From: Syntrophorhabdaceae bacterium
GTDB taxonomy: Bacteria; Desulfobacterota; Syntrophorhabdia; Syntrophorhabdales; Syntrophorhabdaceae
Length of the DNA: 59,960 bases
Assembly: GCA_035541755.1 (NCBI GenBank)
Contig: DATKMQ010000033.1
Span: 1 to 59,960 of the forward strand
Direction: 5' to 3'
Position 1 is the stretch's first letter. Each line of letters opens with the position of its first letter. The notes below the pieces were generated by a model. It did no database searches. It had not been told where the DNA came from and saw only the letters and a program-made list of their open reading frames with translations. Both the position numbers and the translations under genes were made by a program. This document shows positions 46,237 through 55,158 of this stretch, piece by piece.

Positions 46237-46266
46237 AAAAAGGCCATGGATATTTTCCATGGCCTT
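46237..46266 (-). terminator. Rho-independent terminator, leader-proximal to the MBL gene
   Basis: On the minus strand AAGGCCATGG and CCATGGCCTT form a perfect 10-base-pair stem with a 7-base loop, followed directly by TTTTC. It lies 86 bases before the MBL gene start, in the same direction. Confidence 0.7.
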
Positions 46267-46275
46267 GTCATAGAA

Positions 46276-46315
46276 ATAAAAAAGCCATGGGGCTTATCGG
46301 CTCACCCATGGCTTT
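46276..46315 (-). terminator. Rho-independent terminator / attenuator hairpin
   Basis: On the minus strand AAAGCCATGGG and CCCATGGCTTT form an 11-base-pair stem with a 13-base loop, followed by TTTATTT. The left arm can instead pair with CACCCATG at 46341-46348 (minus strand), which would disrupt this stem, so two exclusive folds are possible. Confidence 0.65.
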
Positions 46316-46319
46316 GACT

Positions 46320-46343
46320 CTATAGCGCGACGCTCAGAGGCAT
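46320..46343 (-). CDS. Seven-codon leader peptide MPLSVAL
   Basis: ATG CCT CTG AGC GTC GCG CTA TAG on the minus strand, with a strong GGAGGG site 7 bases before the ATG. The ATG itself is inside the CACCCATG arm that can pair with the attenuator stem. It ends four bases before that stem. This layout suits a leader peptide whose translation sets the choice of RNA fold, but it is inferred only from arrangement. Confidence 0.4.
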   Translation of the reverse strand: MPLSVAL

Positions 46344-46677
46344 GGGTGAACCCTCCTAAAGCTAAAAAAGAAAAATGATTTTGTGGAGAAATAGTTCATC
46401 ATGTCCTCTATGAGAGTTTCGATCATTTTTGCGGTAATGTCAAGAATAAACCGGCACAGAATGTCAGATCCACGGCCTTAATCCGTGTGCTTGAGGCTCG
46501 AGTAACACGTCAAACAGGCTTTTCGTCCTGTACCGAGCTCGTAGCTCACAATGGCACCGGCATTCTTATTATACACTGATTGCATGTATAGCCTGCTCAA
46601 GCCTATAAAGACCGAAACGCCGCAGCGGGCGTATCAAGCACATAAGGGAGAGATCCACGTTGACAGATGTGATTTCT
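46344..46677. other. Leader and intergenic region upstream of the attenuator
   Basis: No gene seen. TTGACA occurs on the minus strand near 46436-46441 and could be a -35 box for the leader transcript, though no good -10 box sits at 17 bases. The rest lies between this leader and the end of the thiamine-binding protein gene. Confidence 0.35.
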
Positions 46678-46992
46678 TTACGTGCGCAGTTTCTTCCCCA
46701 CCTTCTTTTCAACGGAATCGACCTTCTGTTTAAGTCTGCCAACTTCCCCTTTACGGATATCGAATTTGAGTGTGGAATAGATTCTTCTGCAATCGCCCTC
46801 CAGTTGTCGGTATGCCAGGTCTATGATCGAGAGGGCTTCTTCGAAGGTCTCTGTCTCCACAATCGTCCCCATGGGGGTGAGCTGGTAGGTCACCCCACGC
46901 TCGTCGATAGCCTCGAGGATCCTCGCCACATACGGGCTTACGCTTTCTTCTTTGTCTGTCGGAAACATGGCAAATTCGAATATAACTGACAT
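46678..46992 (-). CDS. MTH1187/YkoF-type thiamine-binding protein
   Basis: A 104-residue protein of the MTH1187 family (DUF77): MSVIFEFAMFPTDKEESVSPYVARIL, YQLTPMGTIVE and the closing helix VDSVEKKVGKKL. These small ferredoxin-like fold proteins form tetramers and bind thiamine or its pyrimidine; the role may be salvage or storage. It is the second gene in the window linked to thiamine. A strong GGAGGG site precedes the start. Confidence 0.85.
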   Translation of the reverse strand: MSVIFEFAMFPTDKEESVSPYVARILEAIDERGVTYQLTPMGTIVETETFEEALSIIDLAYRQLEGDCRRIYSTLKFDIRKGEVGRLKQKVDSVEKKVGKKLRT

Positions 46993-47087
46993 GGCTTCTC
47001 CCTCCCGAGCTTTTTGAGATTTGACTCTTTTATTTCCTGTGCCGCATCATTATACTATAATACAACGATACGGTGTGAGGAGGGAGC

Positions 47088-48230
47088 ATGACGACTACAG
47101 CAAAGAAAAAACTCAAGATTCTTCTTATCGTGGCCATCGCCGTTGTTGTGGTTCTTGGATGCTCCCTGGCGTTACTCGTCAAATACGCCAACAAGATCGT
47201 CAAAGCCGAACTCGAGGCGACTCTGGGGAAGACCTTTTCCATAGAACGGATCGACCTCGCATGGGGTCATGTAGAGGCGGTCGGCATCAAGCTTAAGAAC
47301 GCAGCCGGCAAAGAAGTTGTGAAGGTCGGCAGCCTGTCCGTGAGCGCCGATTTTATGGGATTATTAAAAAAACAGTATATCATTTCGGATATTACCGTGA
47401 AAGACCCCTATGTGTTCGTGGAGATCGACAATAAAGGCAATATTGTGAGTCCCGTTTTACCCGTCCAGCCCAAAGAGAAGCCTGAACAGGGAAAAAAGAC
47501 GGAACAGCCCATGCCGCCTGTTACAGTGAAGAAGGTTGAGATTGTGAATGGGTCGGTCGATTATCTTGACAGGAAGACGCCGGTTACGCCGGTCCTTACG
47601 AAATTGCGCAATATAGACTTTGTGATAAAAGATATCTCCATGCCTTTTGCAGACACCTTTTCCACCTATTCCTTGAGCGCCGCCGTGCCGGGAAACCTGA
47701 GCACGGGTGCGATCAAAAGCAGTGGCAGGATAAGATTGAAGAACAAGGATATGGACCTCAAGGCCGACGTGAAAAAACTTGATATAACGAACTTCAAACC
47801 ATACTACCAGAAGCAGAGCCCGGTTAATGTGACCAAAGGGTTACTCGATCTCGACATCAACGTGAAGGTTGCATCGGAAAAGATACACGCCCCTGGCACC
47901 GCAGTTCTAAAGGACCTCGATTTCGCGAGTGGCTCGGGGAAGAGTGACAAATTCATGGGCGTGCCCCTCTCCCTCGTCGTTGCATTCCTCAAGAAGAGTA
48001 ATAACGAAATCCCGATTGAGTTCGTGGTGGAAGGCGACCTCAACAACCCTAAGTTCAATCTTGCGGACCATTTTGTCCAAAAATTATCTCTGGCCATGGC
48101 GGAAAAACTCGGCCTGTCCATCAAGGAAATACCCGAGTCAGTGCTCGGGCTCGGGGCCAAAGGTGCCGAAAAGCTCGGCTCTGGCGCGAAAAGCGTGGGG
48201 GAAGGCCTCAAAAAACTGTTCGGCAAGTGA
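47088..48230 (+). CDS. DUF748/AsmA-like envelope protein
   Basis: A 380-residue protein with one N-terminal membrane anchor (about residues 10-30, ILLIVAIAVVVVLGCSLALLV) followed by a periplasmic beta-rich region. The pattern VKAELEATLGKTFSIERIDLAWG, VKDPYVFVEIDNKGNI, VKKVEIVNGSVDYLD and LDIDLNVKVASEKIHAPG is typical of DUF748/AsmA relatives, which form lipid-transfer bridges or help outer-membrane assembly. The tail (about 345-380) is glycine/lysine-rich and amphipathic. A GAGGAGGG site precedes the start. Confidence 0.78.
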   Translation: MTTTAKKKLKILLIVAIAVVVVLGCSLALLVKYANKIVKAELEATLGKTFSIERIDLAWGHVEAVGIKLKNAAGKEVVKVGSLSVSADFMGLLKKQYIISDITVKDPYVFVEIDNKGNIVSPVLPVQPKEKPEQGKKTEQPMPPVTVKKVEIVNGSVDYLDRKTPVTPVLTKLRNIDFVIKDISMPFADTFSTYSLSAAVPGNLSTGAIKSSGRIRLKNKDMDLKADVKKLDITNFKPYYQKQSPVNVTKGLLDLDINVKVASEKIHAPGTAVLKDLDFASGSGKSDKFMGVPLSLVVAFLKKSNNEIPIEFVVEGDLNNPKFNLADHFVQKLSLAMAEKLGLSIKEIPESVLGLGAKGAEKLGSGAKSVGEGLKKLFGK

Positions 48231-48384
48231 TCAAGTATGAGCGATCCATATTGCACGGGTCCTCTCGTAACGGTCCGTCGATTCTTTTCTTGAGATTACC
48301 TTATAAGCCCGGACCACTCTTTTCAAGCCCGCGCGACTCTCCCACCTGCCTCAATTTCAGGAGTTTGTCCTGGTGCGTTTTTTC
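48231..48384. other. Intergenic region downstream of the DUF748 gene
   Basis: First part of a 338-base gap. I see no gene, and no strong terminator for the upstream gene. The second part holds the paaK promoter, a palindrome and a 130-base leader, listed separately. Confidence 0.4.
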
Positions 48385-48412
48385 TTGACAAAAGCTCTGG
48401 AAGTGATAATAT
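48385..48412 (+). promoter_or_regulatory. Sigma-70-type promoter of paaK
   Basis: TTGACA and TAATAT are separated by 16 bases. It lies about 157 bases upstream of the paaK start, leaving a long leader that contains a palindrome just after the -10 box. Confidence 0.6.
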
Positions 48413-48416
48413 CATT

Positions 48417-48437
48417 CAGTGACTATCTATTTCACTG
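48417..48437. promoter_or_regulatory. Inverted repeat at the paaK transcription start, possible operator
   Basis: CAGTGA and TCACTG flank 9 bases, starting 4 bases after the -10 box. A repressor bound here would block transcription; the cognate regulator is not in the neighbourhood. Confidence 0.4.
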
Positions 48438-48568
48438 TATGGACACCTTAGTAAGACGACATGTAGGCTTGGCCCCATATAATGAATACGCTCAAATAGT
48501 TGAACTTAAACCGGGCAGATAAAAGGGGCATGGTAAGAACGCGCAAAGATCATAAGGAGGCATTCCGC

Positions 48569-49909
48569 ATGAAGAAGAATCCTTACTGGAACCCCATCTT
48601 AGAAACACTCCCCCAGGAAAAACTTAAGGCGCTGCAGCTCAAAAAGTTCAAACGAATCGTTGAATGGGCTTATAACAACTCACCTTTTTACCGAAAGCTT
48701 TACAAAAGCGCCGGTATGGAGCCCGGCGATATCAAGCGATATGAAGACATCACGCGCATTCCCAAAACCGATAAGGGCATGTTAAGAGACGTTCAGAAAA
48801 GAAAGCCGTTCCCATACGGGGATATGCTGGCCGTGCCCCTCTCGGAGGTCACCGAATTCCGTCAGACAAGCGGTACCACCGGTACCCCCGTCTACCAGGC
48901 AGACACCTGGCAGGATTGGGAATGGTGGGCGGAATCCTGGGCATATATACTCTACGCGCAGGGATACAGGGATACGGACAGGGTATTTCTTCCCTTCGGA
49001 TACAATATCTTTGTGGCCTTCTGGGCCGGCCATTATGGGTTGGAAAAAGTTGGCTGCGAAGTGGTCCCCGGCGGGGTGCTCGACACGGAGGCGCGCATTC
49101 TTAAGATGCAAGAATTGAAGTGCAATGCCTTCATGGCTACACCGACGTACGTGCTCGGCATGGCCGATACAGCGAGAAAGATGGGGATCAATCCGGCCTC
49201 CGACCTCTTTATCAAGAAGATTACCTGCGCAGGCGAACCGGGCGCGAGTATCCCCACGACCAAGAAACGCATGCAGGAAGCGTGGGGGGCCAAGGTGTAC
49301 GACCACATAGGGGCCACCGAGATCGGCGCCTGGAGCTATGAATGCGCGCATCAGCCGCAAGGCCTCCATGTGAACGAGGGGCTCTTCATCGTGGAGATTG
49401 AGGATATCGAAACGGGCCGGATCATTACTGAACCGGGCGTAAGCGGTAAGATGGTGATTACGGCGCTCGACAGAAAAGCCAAACCATGCATACGTTTTGA
49501 CTCCAAGGACGTGATCAAATGGGCGGATTACGCATGTAGTTGCGGACGAACGTTCAGGATAATCGAGGGCGGCGTGGTCGGCAGGTCGGATGACATAACC
49601 AAGGTAAAGGGGGTGTTGCTCGCGCCCACGGCGATCGAAGAAGTGGTGAGGAGTATCCCGGAACTCGCCAACGACTATCAGGTGACGGTGAGCAAGAGGG
49701 GCGACATAGACGACATCCTCCTTGAAATAGAACTTGTGCCTAAGTACGAGAAAAAACGGGAGGACATCCTTGCGCGTCTGAAGGACCAGTTGCGGGTGAA
49801 GACGAATCTCGGATACCGCATCGAGACCCACCCGTACGGAAGCCTTCCGCGATATGAGGTGAAGGCACGTCGATTCAAAGACCTGAGGAAGAAGGAGGCC
49901 AAGGCGTGA
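48569..49909 (+). CDS. paaK: Phenylacetate-CoA ligase family protein
   Basis: About 446 residues of the adenylate-forming PaaK family: YNNSPFYRKLYKSAGM, TDKGMLRDVQ, the phosphate loop RQTSGTTGTPVYQ near residue 103, EIGAWSYEC, IRFDSKDV, and the C-terminal PGRSDD-like GRSDDITKVKGVLLAP and GYRIETHPYGSLPRYEVKARRFKD. It joins an aryl acid to CoA with ATP; anaerobic aromatic degraders have several, so the actual acid (phenylacetate, benzoate, or other) is uncertain. Start at 48569 because AAGGAGG precedes it; the frame begins at 48500. The small gene at 49906 overlaps its stop. Confidence 0.88.
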   Translation: MKKNPYWNPILETLPQEKLKALQLKKFKRIVEWAYNNSPFYRKLYKSAGMEPGDIKRYEDITRIPKTDKGMLRDVQKRKPFPYGDMLAVPLSEVTEFRQTSGTTGTPVYQADTWQDWEWWAESWAYILYAQGYRDTDRVFLPFGYNIFVAFWAGHYGLEKVGCEVVPGGVLDTEARILKMQELKCNAFMATPTYVLGMADTARKMGINPASDLFIKKITCAGEPGASIPTTKKRMQEAWGAKVYDHIGATEIGAWSYECAHQPQGLHVNEGLFIVEIEDIETGRIITEPGVSGKMVITALDRKAKPCIRFDSKDVIKWADYACSCGRTFRIIEGGVVGRSDDITKVKGVLLAPTAIEEVVRSIPELANDYQVTVSKRGDIDDILLEIELVPKYEKKREDILARLKDQLRVKTNLGYRIETHPYGSLPRYEVKARRFKDLRKKEAKA

Positions 49910-50085
49910 AAAACGAATACAATCTGAAACAGATCGACAATAAGGTGCAGAAGCTCAAAAAAACCGCCGAGGAGCTCATGGAGATCGGGGGAGACATTGA
50001 GGCAGTGAAACGAAACCTGGTCAGGATATTGGCGAGCGTCAAGATGCTCGAACTCAATATCAGCGACGTGGCGCGGATATTATAA
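49906..50085 (+). CDS. Small coiled-coil protein translationally coupled to paaK
   Basis: A 59-codon frame starting with GTG that overlaps the paaK stop codon by four bases (GTGA). The product is charged and helical: NEYNLKQIDNKVQKLKKTAEELM, then IEAVKRNLVRILASVKMLELNISDVARI, with heptad-like hydrophobic spacing. GTGA overlap suggests translation by restart after paaK, with AAGGAGG near 49892-49898. It is too short for most gene callers. It could be an accessory subunit of the ligase; the function is not known. Confidence 0.65.
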   Translation: MKNEYNLKQIDNKVQKLKKTAEELMEIGGDIEAVKRNLVRILASVKMLELNISDVARIL

Positions 50086-50198
50086 GAGGACGACGTATCC
50101 TCGAAGCCTGAAGCACGCCCGTTTTTGCGGAAACGGATCGTCCGGCCCGAGCTGAGCACGGCTGAGAGCACGCGCTTCAAGTCCTGTTAATCGGGAAT

Positions 50199-50432
50199 TC
50201 ATGACCGTTTGAACTTCTCGTTGAGCACCCTTTTAAACCGCGGCGCGTAGATCATATCAAACGTTTCTTCTTTTCCCGGAAATAATTTCAGCGCCTGTTT
50301 TTTGACGCCTTCGACGACTGCGATCGCGTGATCGTGGGTGAGTTCCTGCGTCCTGATGAAATCCAGGGCAAAATCCACGATGAACCGGAGTCTTCTCAGC
50401 TTCTTTTCTTCTTCATGGAGTTCGTCTGTCAT
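50199..50432 (-). CDS. Small conserved-looking protein, function unknown
   Basis: A 77-residue charged helical protein: EEEKKLRRLRFIVDFALDFIRTQ, THDHAIAVVEGVKKQALKLFPGKEETFDMIYAPRFKRVLNEKF. Its composition is protein-like, and it lies downstream of lspA-ileS on the same strand with a 41-base gap, so it may be the third gene of that operon. The ribosome site is weak. I know no function. Confidence 0.65.
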   Translation of the reverse strand: MTDELHEEEKKLRRLRFIVDFALDFIRTQELTHDHAIAVVEGVKKQALKLFPGKEETFDMIYAPRFKRVLNEKFKRS

Positions 50433-50473
50433 GGTGAAACCTTATGCCTCACACGGCCGAAAAGCGGCTTTGT

Positions 50474-50944
50474 TCAAGAATCCGTCTCTCGCTTTGAGCC
50501 GAAGAGTTCCACATAGAGCCATAGACCGATGCCGCAACAGATGGAGACATCGGCAACATTAAAAGCATACCAGTGGTACGTCCCGTAGTAGAAATCGAGA
50601 AAATCGATCACGTTGCCGAAGACAATCCTGTCATAGATGTTCCCTAAAGCCCCGGCGAGGATAAGCGCGAGGGAAAACGCTCTCACAAAAACCGGGGAAG
50701 TCACGATGAAATAGATGATGATCGCAACGATGGCGAGCGGGAGAAAGGTAAAGATGTACTTGGCATATTGGTGCTGATTGAGAAATCCAAATACCCCTCC
50801 TAAGTTTCTCGAATGGACAATGGACAAGAAGGATGTAACGCGCACGCTGTCGAACACCGCGAGGTTCTTAACGACGAGCGCTTTGGTGAGTCTATCGAGG
50901 GAAAAGATTGAGGCTACGAGAGCGAAGAGAGCGTATTTGCGCAT
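50474..50944 (-). CDS. lspA: Lipoprotein signal peptidase (signal peptidase II)
   Basis: About 156 residues with four membrane segments. The two catalytic aspartates are in [21 protein letters not shown] (first Asp region) and [13 protein letters not shown] (second). Also present is the early DRLTKALV and [14 protein letters not shown] motif. It removes signal peptides from prolipoproteins at the inner membrane. The ATG at 50944 lies inside the end of ileS (31-base overlap); a GTG at 50953 is possible. The pairing ileS-lspA is common in bacteria. Confidence 0.93.
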   Translation of the reverse strand: MRKYALFALVASIFSLDRLTKALVVKNLAVFDSVRVTSFLSIVHSRNLGGVFGFLNQHQYAKYIFTFLPLAIVAIIIYFIVTSPVFVRAFSLALILAGALGNIYDRIVFGNVIDFLDFYYGTYHWYAFNVADVSICCGIGLWLYVELFGSKRETDS

Positions 50945-53673
50945 CGCCTGCACACGTTCGGGAACGTGCCCTCCTTGCTTACGTCCGTCGCGTACTGCCA
51001 GCAGCGTTCACACTTCTCGCCCTGCGCCTTTTCCACGACAACGTTCAGTTCACCGCCTCTGGCAATGGCGATCTGGGATACGATAAAGACGTCTTTTAAG
51101 TCCTCTCCCAACTGTTCGAGGAGACTGTATTCTTTTTCAGGGGCTTCGATAGTAATCTTCGTGTCGAGTGAGTGGCCGATGGTTTTAGCCGCCCTTTGTT
51201 CCTCGATCTTTTTGTTGGCAAATTCCCGGATGGCCCAAATTGCATCCCAGTACTCTTCCAGTCGGGCATCAATCTGTTCTTTTTTTGCCGCTGGGAACGA
51301 GGCAAGCAGCACGCTCTCTTCTTCGACCTGGCCCTTAAGATGCGACCACATCTCTTCGGCGGTTGCCGATAGTATGGGCGCGATGAGTTTTAGAAGGGTA
51401 ATCAGGGTCTCGTGGATTACGGTCTGAGACGCCCTTCGTTTCAGGGAATCCTTCTTTTCTACATAGATCCTGTCTTTCACGATGTCCAAGTAGAGGGCGC
51501 TCAAATCCACGGTACAGAAGTTCTGGATACTGTGATAGATGAGGTGGAACGTATAGTTCCTGTAGCCTTCGGTTACCCGTTCGATAAGCCTCTGAAGCCT
51601 TGACAGGAGCCATTTATCAAGCGACGAGAGCCTGTCAAAAGAAACCGAGTCCCGCGTAGGATCAAAATCGCCGTTGATGTTTGCATGGAGAAAACGCAGG
51701 GTGTTTCTGATTCTCCTGTAGGTTTCGACGAGTCTATTGATGATATCTTTGGATATCTTAATGTCGTCACGATAGTCCTCATAGGTGGTCCAGAGCCGCA
51801 GTATCTCGGCGCCAAGCTTCTCGATGATCTCCTCGGGGGCGATCACGTTACCGAGCGACTTGGACATCTTCCTGCCGGAACCGTCAACCACGAACCCATG
51901 CGTGAGCACCGCATAATAGGGCGCCTTGCCCTCGTTGCCCACGGAGGTGAGAAGTGAGCTGTGGAACCATCCCCGGTGCTGATCGCTTCCTTCCAGATAG
52001 AGATCCGCCGGGTATTTGAGTTCCCCTCTTTTCTTACAGACCGCAGCCCAGCTCACGCCTGAATCGAACCAGACGTCGAGGATATCTTCCTCCTTCACGA
52101 ACCTGTCGCCGCCGCAGTGTCCGCATGTTGCGCCCGGCGGGACAAAGAACGAGGCCTCTTTCTCAAACCAGATATCTGCGCCGTGTTCCCTTACCGCATC
52201 GATCACTTTTGCAAATGACTCCCTGCTCCAGTAGACCTCCCTGCACTTTTCACAGTAGAAAACCGTAATCGGTATGCCCCAGGTGCGCTGTCTCGATATG
52301 CACCAGTCCGGGCGAACCTGCAGCATGTTGTAGATCCTGTCTCTTCCCCATGTGGGGATCCATTTGACCCTGTCGATTTCATCAAGGGCCCTCTGGCGCA
52401 ATCCCTTGGCATCGAGCGAGATGAACCATTGTTCCGTGGCCCTGAAAATGACCGGTTTTTTGCAGCGCCAGCAGTGAGGATAGGAGTGTTCGATTTCTTC
52501 CGTATGCAGCAAATGGCCGAGCTCGGAGAGCTTTTTGATCACATGGACGTTGGCGTCGAAGACGTTCATACCCTTGAAAAACTCGACACTCTCTATGAAC
52601 TGACCCTTTTCGTCGACCGGAGAATAGACGTCGAGCCCGTATTCCAATCCTGTTTCGTAGTCTTCTTCTCCGTGACCCGGGGCGATATGCACAGCGCCCG
52701 TGCCCGTGTCAGCGGCCACGTAGTCGGCGTAAACAACAACGGACTGCCTGTCGATAAAGGGGTGTCTGAAGGTGAGTGTCCTGAGAAAATCGGTGGGCAC
52801 ATCCCCCAGGACACGGTAATTCTTGATCCCGGCCCGCTTCGTGATGTCCTCCACCAGGTCTTTGAGGGCGATAAAGACCTCTGTGTCCGTCTCAATTGCG
52901 ACGTAAGCAAAGTCTGGATTGATCGCTATGGCAAGGTTCGCCGGCAGGGTCCAGGGGGTCGTGGTCCAGATGAGCATATACAGAGGCTTATCGGGATAGC
53001 CCGTGAACGGCCCCTTCTTTTCGCCTGTGTAGGGGAATTTCACATAGATCGAGTTCGATTTCTTTGTATCATACTCGATCTCGGCTTCGGCAAGTGCCGT
53101 CATACAGTTGACGCACCAGTACACGGGTTTCTTTTTCCGGTATACCTCGTCTCTCTCGAAGAACTTCTCGATCTCTCCGATGATCGTGGCCTGATAGTCG
53201 TAGTCCATCGTGATATAGGGATGGCCCCAGTCTCCGATCACGCCGAGTCTTTTGAACTCCGAGCGCTGAACGTCGATGTAATGCGCCGCGTATTCGCGAC
53301 AGCGGTGACGGGTCTCAACTTTGCTTAAGACGATCTTTTTCTGTTTGGTTTCTTTCTCGATCTGATGTTCGATGGGTAGTCCGTGACAATCCCAACCCGG
53401 GACATAATCGGCGCGGCGACCCGACATGAATTGCGATTTAACGATGATGTCTTTCAGTATTTTGTTGAGCGCGGTCCCGAGATGGATGTTGCCGTTGGCG
53501 TAAGGCGGTCCGTCATGAAGGATGAACGTAGGGCTCGCCTTTTTTGCTTCCGTGAGCTTCTCATAGAGCTTTATGTCATCCCAGTACTTGAGTATCTCCT
53601 TTTCTTTGACAGGCAGATTCCCCTTCATGGGAAAGGGTGTCTTGGGAAGATTCAGGGTGTCTTTGTAGTCCAT
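50914..53673 (-). CDS. ileS: Isoleucyl-tRNA synthetase
   Basis: A 919-residue class I synthetase charging tRNA-Ile. Motifs: the HIGH region [14 protein letters not shown] near residue 56, the signature [14 protein letters not shown], the editing region [14 protein letters not shown] and HGEEDYETG, the KMSKS motif [13 protein letters not shown], and the C-terminal zinc finger with CERCWQYAT and CRRCANTLS. Full length for the bacterial type. It starts with AGGA upstream and overlaps lspA at its end. Confidence 0.97.
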   Translation of the reverse strand: MDYKDTLNLPKTPFPMKGNLPVKEKEILKYWDDIKLYEKLTEAKKASPTFILHDGPPYANGNIHLGTALNKILKDIIVKSQFMSGRRADYVPGWDCHGLPIEHQIEKETKQKKIVLSKVETRHRCREYAAHYIDVQRSEFKRLGVIGDWGHPYITMDYDYQATIIGEIEKFFERDEVYRKKKPVYWCVNCMTALAEAEIEYDTKKSNSIYVKFPYTGEKKGPFTGYPDKPLYMLIWTTTPWTLPANLAIAINPDFAYVAIETDTEVFIALKDLVEDITKRAGIKNYRVLGDVPTDFLRTLTFRHPFIDRQSVVVYADYVAADTGTGAVHIAPGHGEEDYETGLEYGLDVYSPVDEKGQFIESVEFFKGMNVFDANVHVIKKLSELGHLLHTEEIEHSYPHCWRCKKPVIFRATEQWFISLDAKGLRQRALDEIDRVKWIPTWGRDRIYNMLQVRPDWCISRQRTWGIPITVFYCEKCREVYWSRESFAKVIDAVREHGADIWFEKEASFFVPPGATCGHCGGDRFVKEEDILDVWFDSGVSWAAVCKKRGELKYPADLYLEGSDQHRGWFHSSLLTSVGNEGKAPYYAVLTHGFVVDGSGRKMSKSLGNVIAPEEIIEKLGAEILRLWTTYEDYRDDIKISKDIINRLVETYRRIRNTLRFLHANINGDFDPTRDSVSFDRLSSLDKWLLSRLQRLIERVTEGYRNYTFHLIYHSIQNFCTVDLSALYLDIVKDRIYVEKKDSLKRRASQTVIHETLITLLKLIAPILSATAEEMWSHLKGQVEEESVLLASFPAAKKEQIDARLEEYWDAIWAIREFANKKIEEQRAAKTIGHSLDTKITIEAPEKEYSLLEQLGEDLKDVFIVSQIAIARGGELNVVVEKAQGEKCERCWQYATDVSKEGTFPNVCRRCANTLSSLS

Positions 53674-53861
53674 GTTCTATCGGTCCTTTATGTATCAGTA
53701 AAATATGCCTTACGATCAGCATTGCCCAACATCTTTCGCGCTTGAAGGCGGAAAGCTGAACGTTGAATATTATTCATAAAATTAGCATAAAGCGGATAAC
53801 TATTCAAGACTAATGAAAAAACGAGGTTTCAAGGAAGGTTTGATGAGGACGCTAAAGCTTC

Positions 53862-53993
53862 TCAATTCCAGTTTGCAGCGCTGCCTGTTCGGTTACGGAT
53901 TTTCTTAAGCAGGTATTCACATATTCTTCCCGTAAAAATGGTCACCAGAACGGCTGCAAGAATCACAAGGACGCTGACTGAAATCGTGGACAT
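53862..53993 (-). CDS. Small single-pass membrane protein (43 residues)
   Basis: The frame is open to 54053, but the Met at 53993 has a good GGGAG site 5 bases upstream. The product has one transmembrane helix (STISVSVLVILAAVLVTIFTG) and a basic tail (LLKKIRNRTGSAANWN). I know no family. It stands alone after ileS. Confidence 0.5.
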   Translation of the reverse strand: MSTISVSVLVILAAVLVTIFTGRICEYLLKKIRNRTGSAANWN

Positions 53994-54296
53994 AGCTTCT
54001 CCCTTATATACTCTTATCGGCAAAAGACAGATCAGCTTAAACCGCCTGAACATCGCTGGTCACAGACTGGAGCGGCGGAATATGTTGCTGGGCACTCGGA
54101 GAGATTTGTGTGCGACATACTCAGGCGGGAGCGAACATTGTACGAAAGGCAGGAAGGGTTGTTTTGAGCTTCTTTTACACGCATATATCGTGGTCGCTTC
54201 CACCAAAGCGGTGAATCTGGTTGTCGAGTAAAGATCGGGATTTACAATTGGAAGCGATAATTCGACACATTTGATATGCTCGTTATGCAACGCTTA

Positions 54297-54875
54297 TTAT
54301 TGCATTTGTACAAATCCATAATTATCGATCATACTTCGGAATTTGGACTGCAAATCGGTCCGGGTCATTAGGTGATTTTTATAGTTATGCACGCCCTTTT
54401 CAAAATCCATATAAAGGGTAAGAGTATCAATATGGTAATTGTCCCCGCCTATCCTTGTTACCAAAGGATTCCTCCCTGCATGTGTCAGTGAGAATCGAAA
54501 TTCGCATTTCCTCCCCCTTGAATATAAGCCAAATGAGTGAAGCATGGAGTTTCGAAGTTGATAAATTATTTTTTCGTCCGGTGGAGACACGGAATCGAAG
54601 TTTTGTTTTATAAATTCACAGAATCTATTTCGCACGTTTCCAATTGAATCTTCACCGGAAAAAAATTTGCCAAGCAAATCAATACCAGCTAATACACCCA
54701 TTGTACCAGGCCAAAGTGCTCTAAATCCAATCGGTTCATTATTATCTGGGTTCATCCCAAAACAAGTTAAGATATCCCTTCTTAAAAGGTAAAGGACGCT
54801 AAATTGACCCGTAACCCCTAGATTTTTATTGGGGTCTTTAAAGAAAGACGCAATGAGATCATCTATTGAATTCAT
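54297..54875 (-). CDS. HEPN-like protein of unknown function
   Basis: A 192-residue protein, richer in A/T than its neighbours, which suggests recent transfer. Residues about 105-118 read IYQLRNSMLHSFGLYS, containing RNxxxH, the signature of HEPN RNase/toxin domains. The preceding helices (VLAGIDLLGKFFSGEDSIGNVRNRFCEFIKQNF) fit the HEPN layout, as in the large group of abortive-infection or HEPN/MNT-linked proteins. No antitoxin-like partner is next to it. RNase activity is a family-based guess. Confidence 0.65.
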   Translation of the reverse strand: MNSIDDLIASFFKDPNKNLGVTGQFSVLYLLRRDILTCFGMNPDNNEPIGFRALWPGTMGVLAGIDLLGKFFSGEDSIGNVRNRFCEFIKQNFDSVSPPDEKIIYQLRNSMLHSFGLYSRGRKCEFRFSLTHAGRNPLVTRIGGDNYHIDTLTLYMDFEKGVHNYKNHLMTRTDLQSKFRSMIDNYGFVQMQ

Positions 54876-54947
54876 TGATTCCGCTCAAGGATGTTTAATA
54901 AAGAAAGGTACGTGAACTTCAACGAAGCTCGGAGGCTCTGGTACCGT

Positions 54948-55067
54948 CTATTCTTCGGGTTGTGGATCAAGGTATTTTTCCCCAATTGCAAACACCATCT
55001 CATTCAGAAAAACAATCGCTTTTCCAGCCCGCTCCAAGGTTTCCGACAAAATAAGTATCGAAGCCAT
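54948..55067 (-). CDS. Possible small helical protein (39 residues)
   Basis: ATG to TAG on the minus strand, encoding MASILILSETLERAGKAIV and ending FAIGEKYLDPQPEE. The composition is protein-like, and AAAGGG lies 10-13 bases upstream. It sits directly upstream of the HEPN-like gene on the same strand, so it is a candidate partner. It is short and unsupported otherwise. Confidence 0.25.
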   Translation of the reverse strand: MASILILSETLERAGKAIVFLNEMVFAIGEKYLDPQPEE

Positions 55068-55158
55068 TTTTCATGTCCCTTTCGTTAGAATAAGGATTTG
55101 AGTCTTTTCCGTGTTCAGCCCACGCCAGGTTAGTGTTTGTTTCACGAAAATCTCTTGA

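Noticed and set aside
46160-46560. tRNA or other known RNA gene in the hairpin-rich gap
   Set aside because: No cloverleaf or T-loop sequence; the hairpins are simple terminator-type stems.
48782-49831. Minus-strand frame of 349 residues
   Set aside because: Antisense shadow of paaK, His/Arg-rich composition and no ribosome site; paaK motifs on the plus strand are clear.
52429-53328. Plus-strand frame of 299 residues
   Set aside because: Antisense shadow of ileS, whose synthetase motifs cover the same bases.
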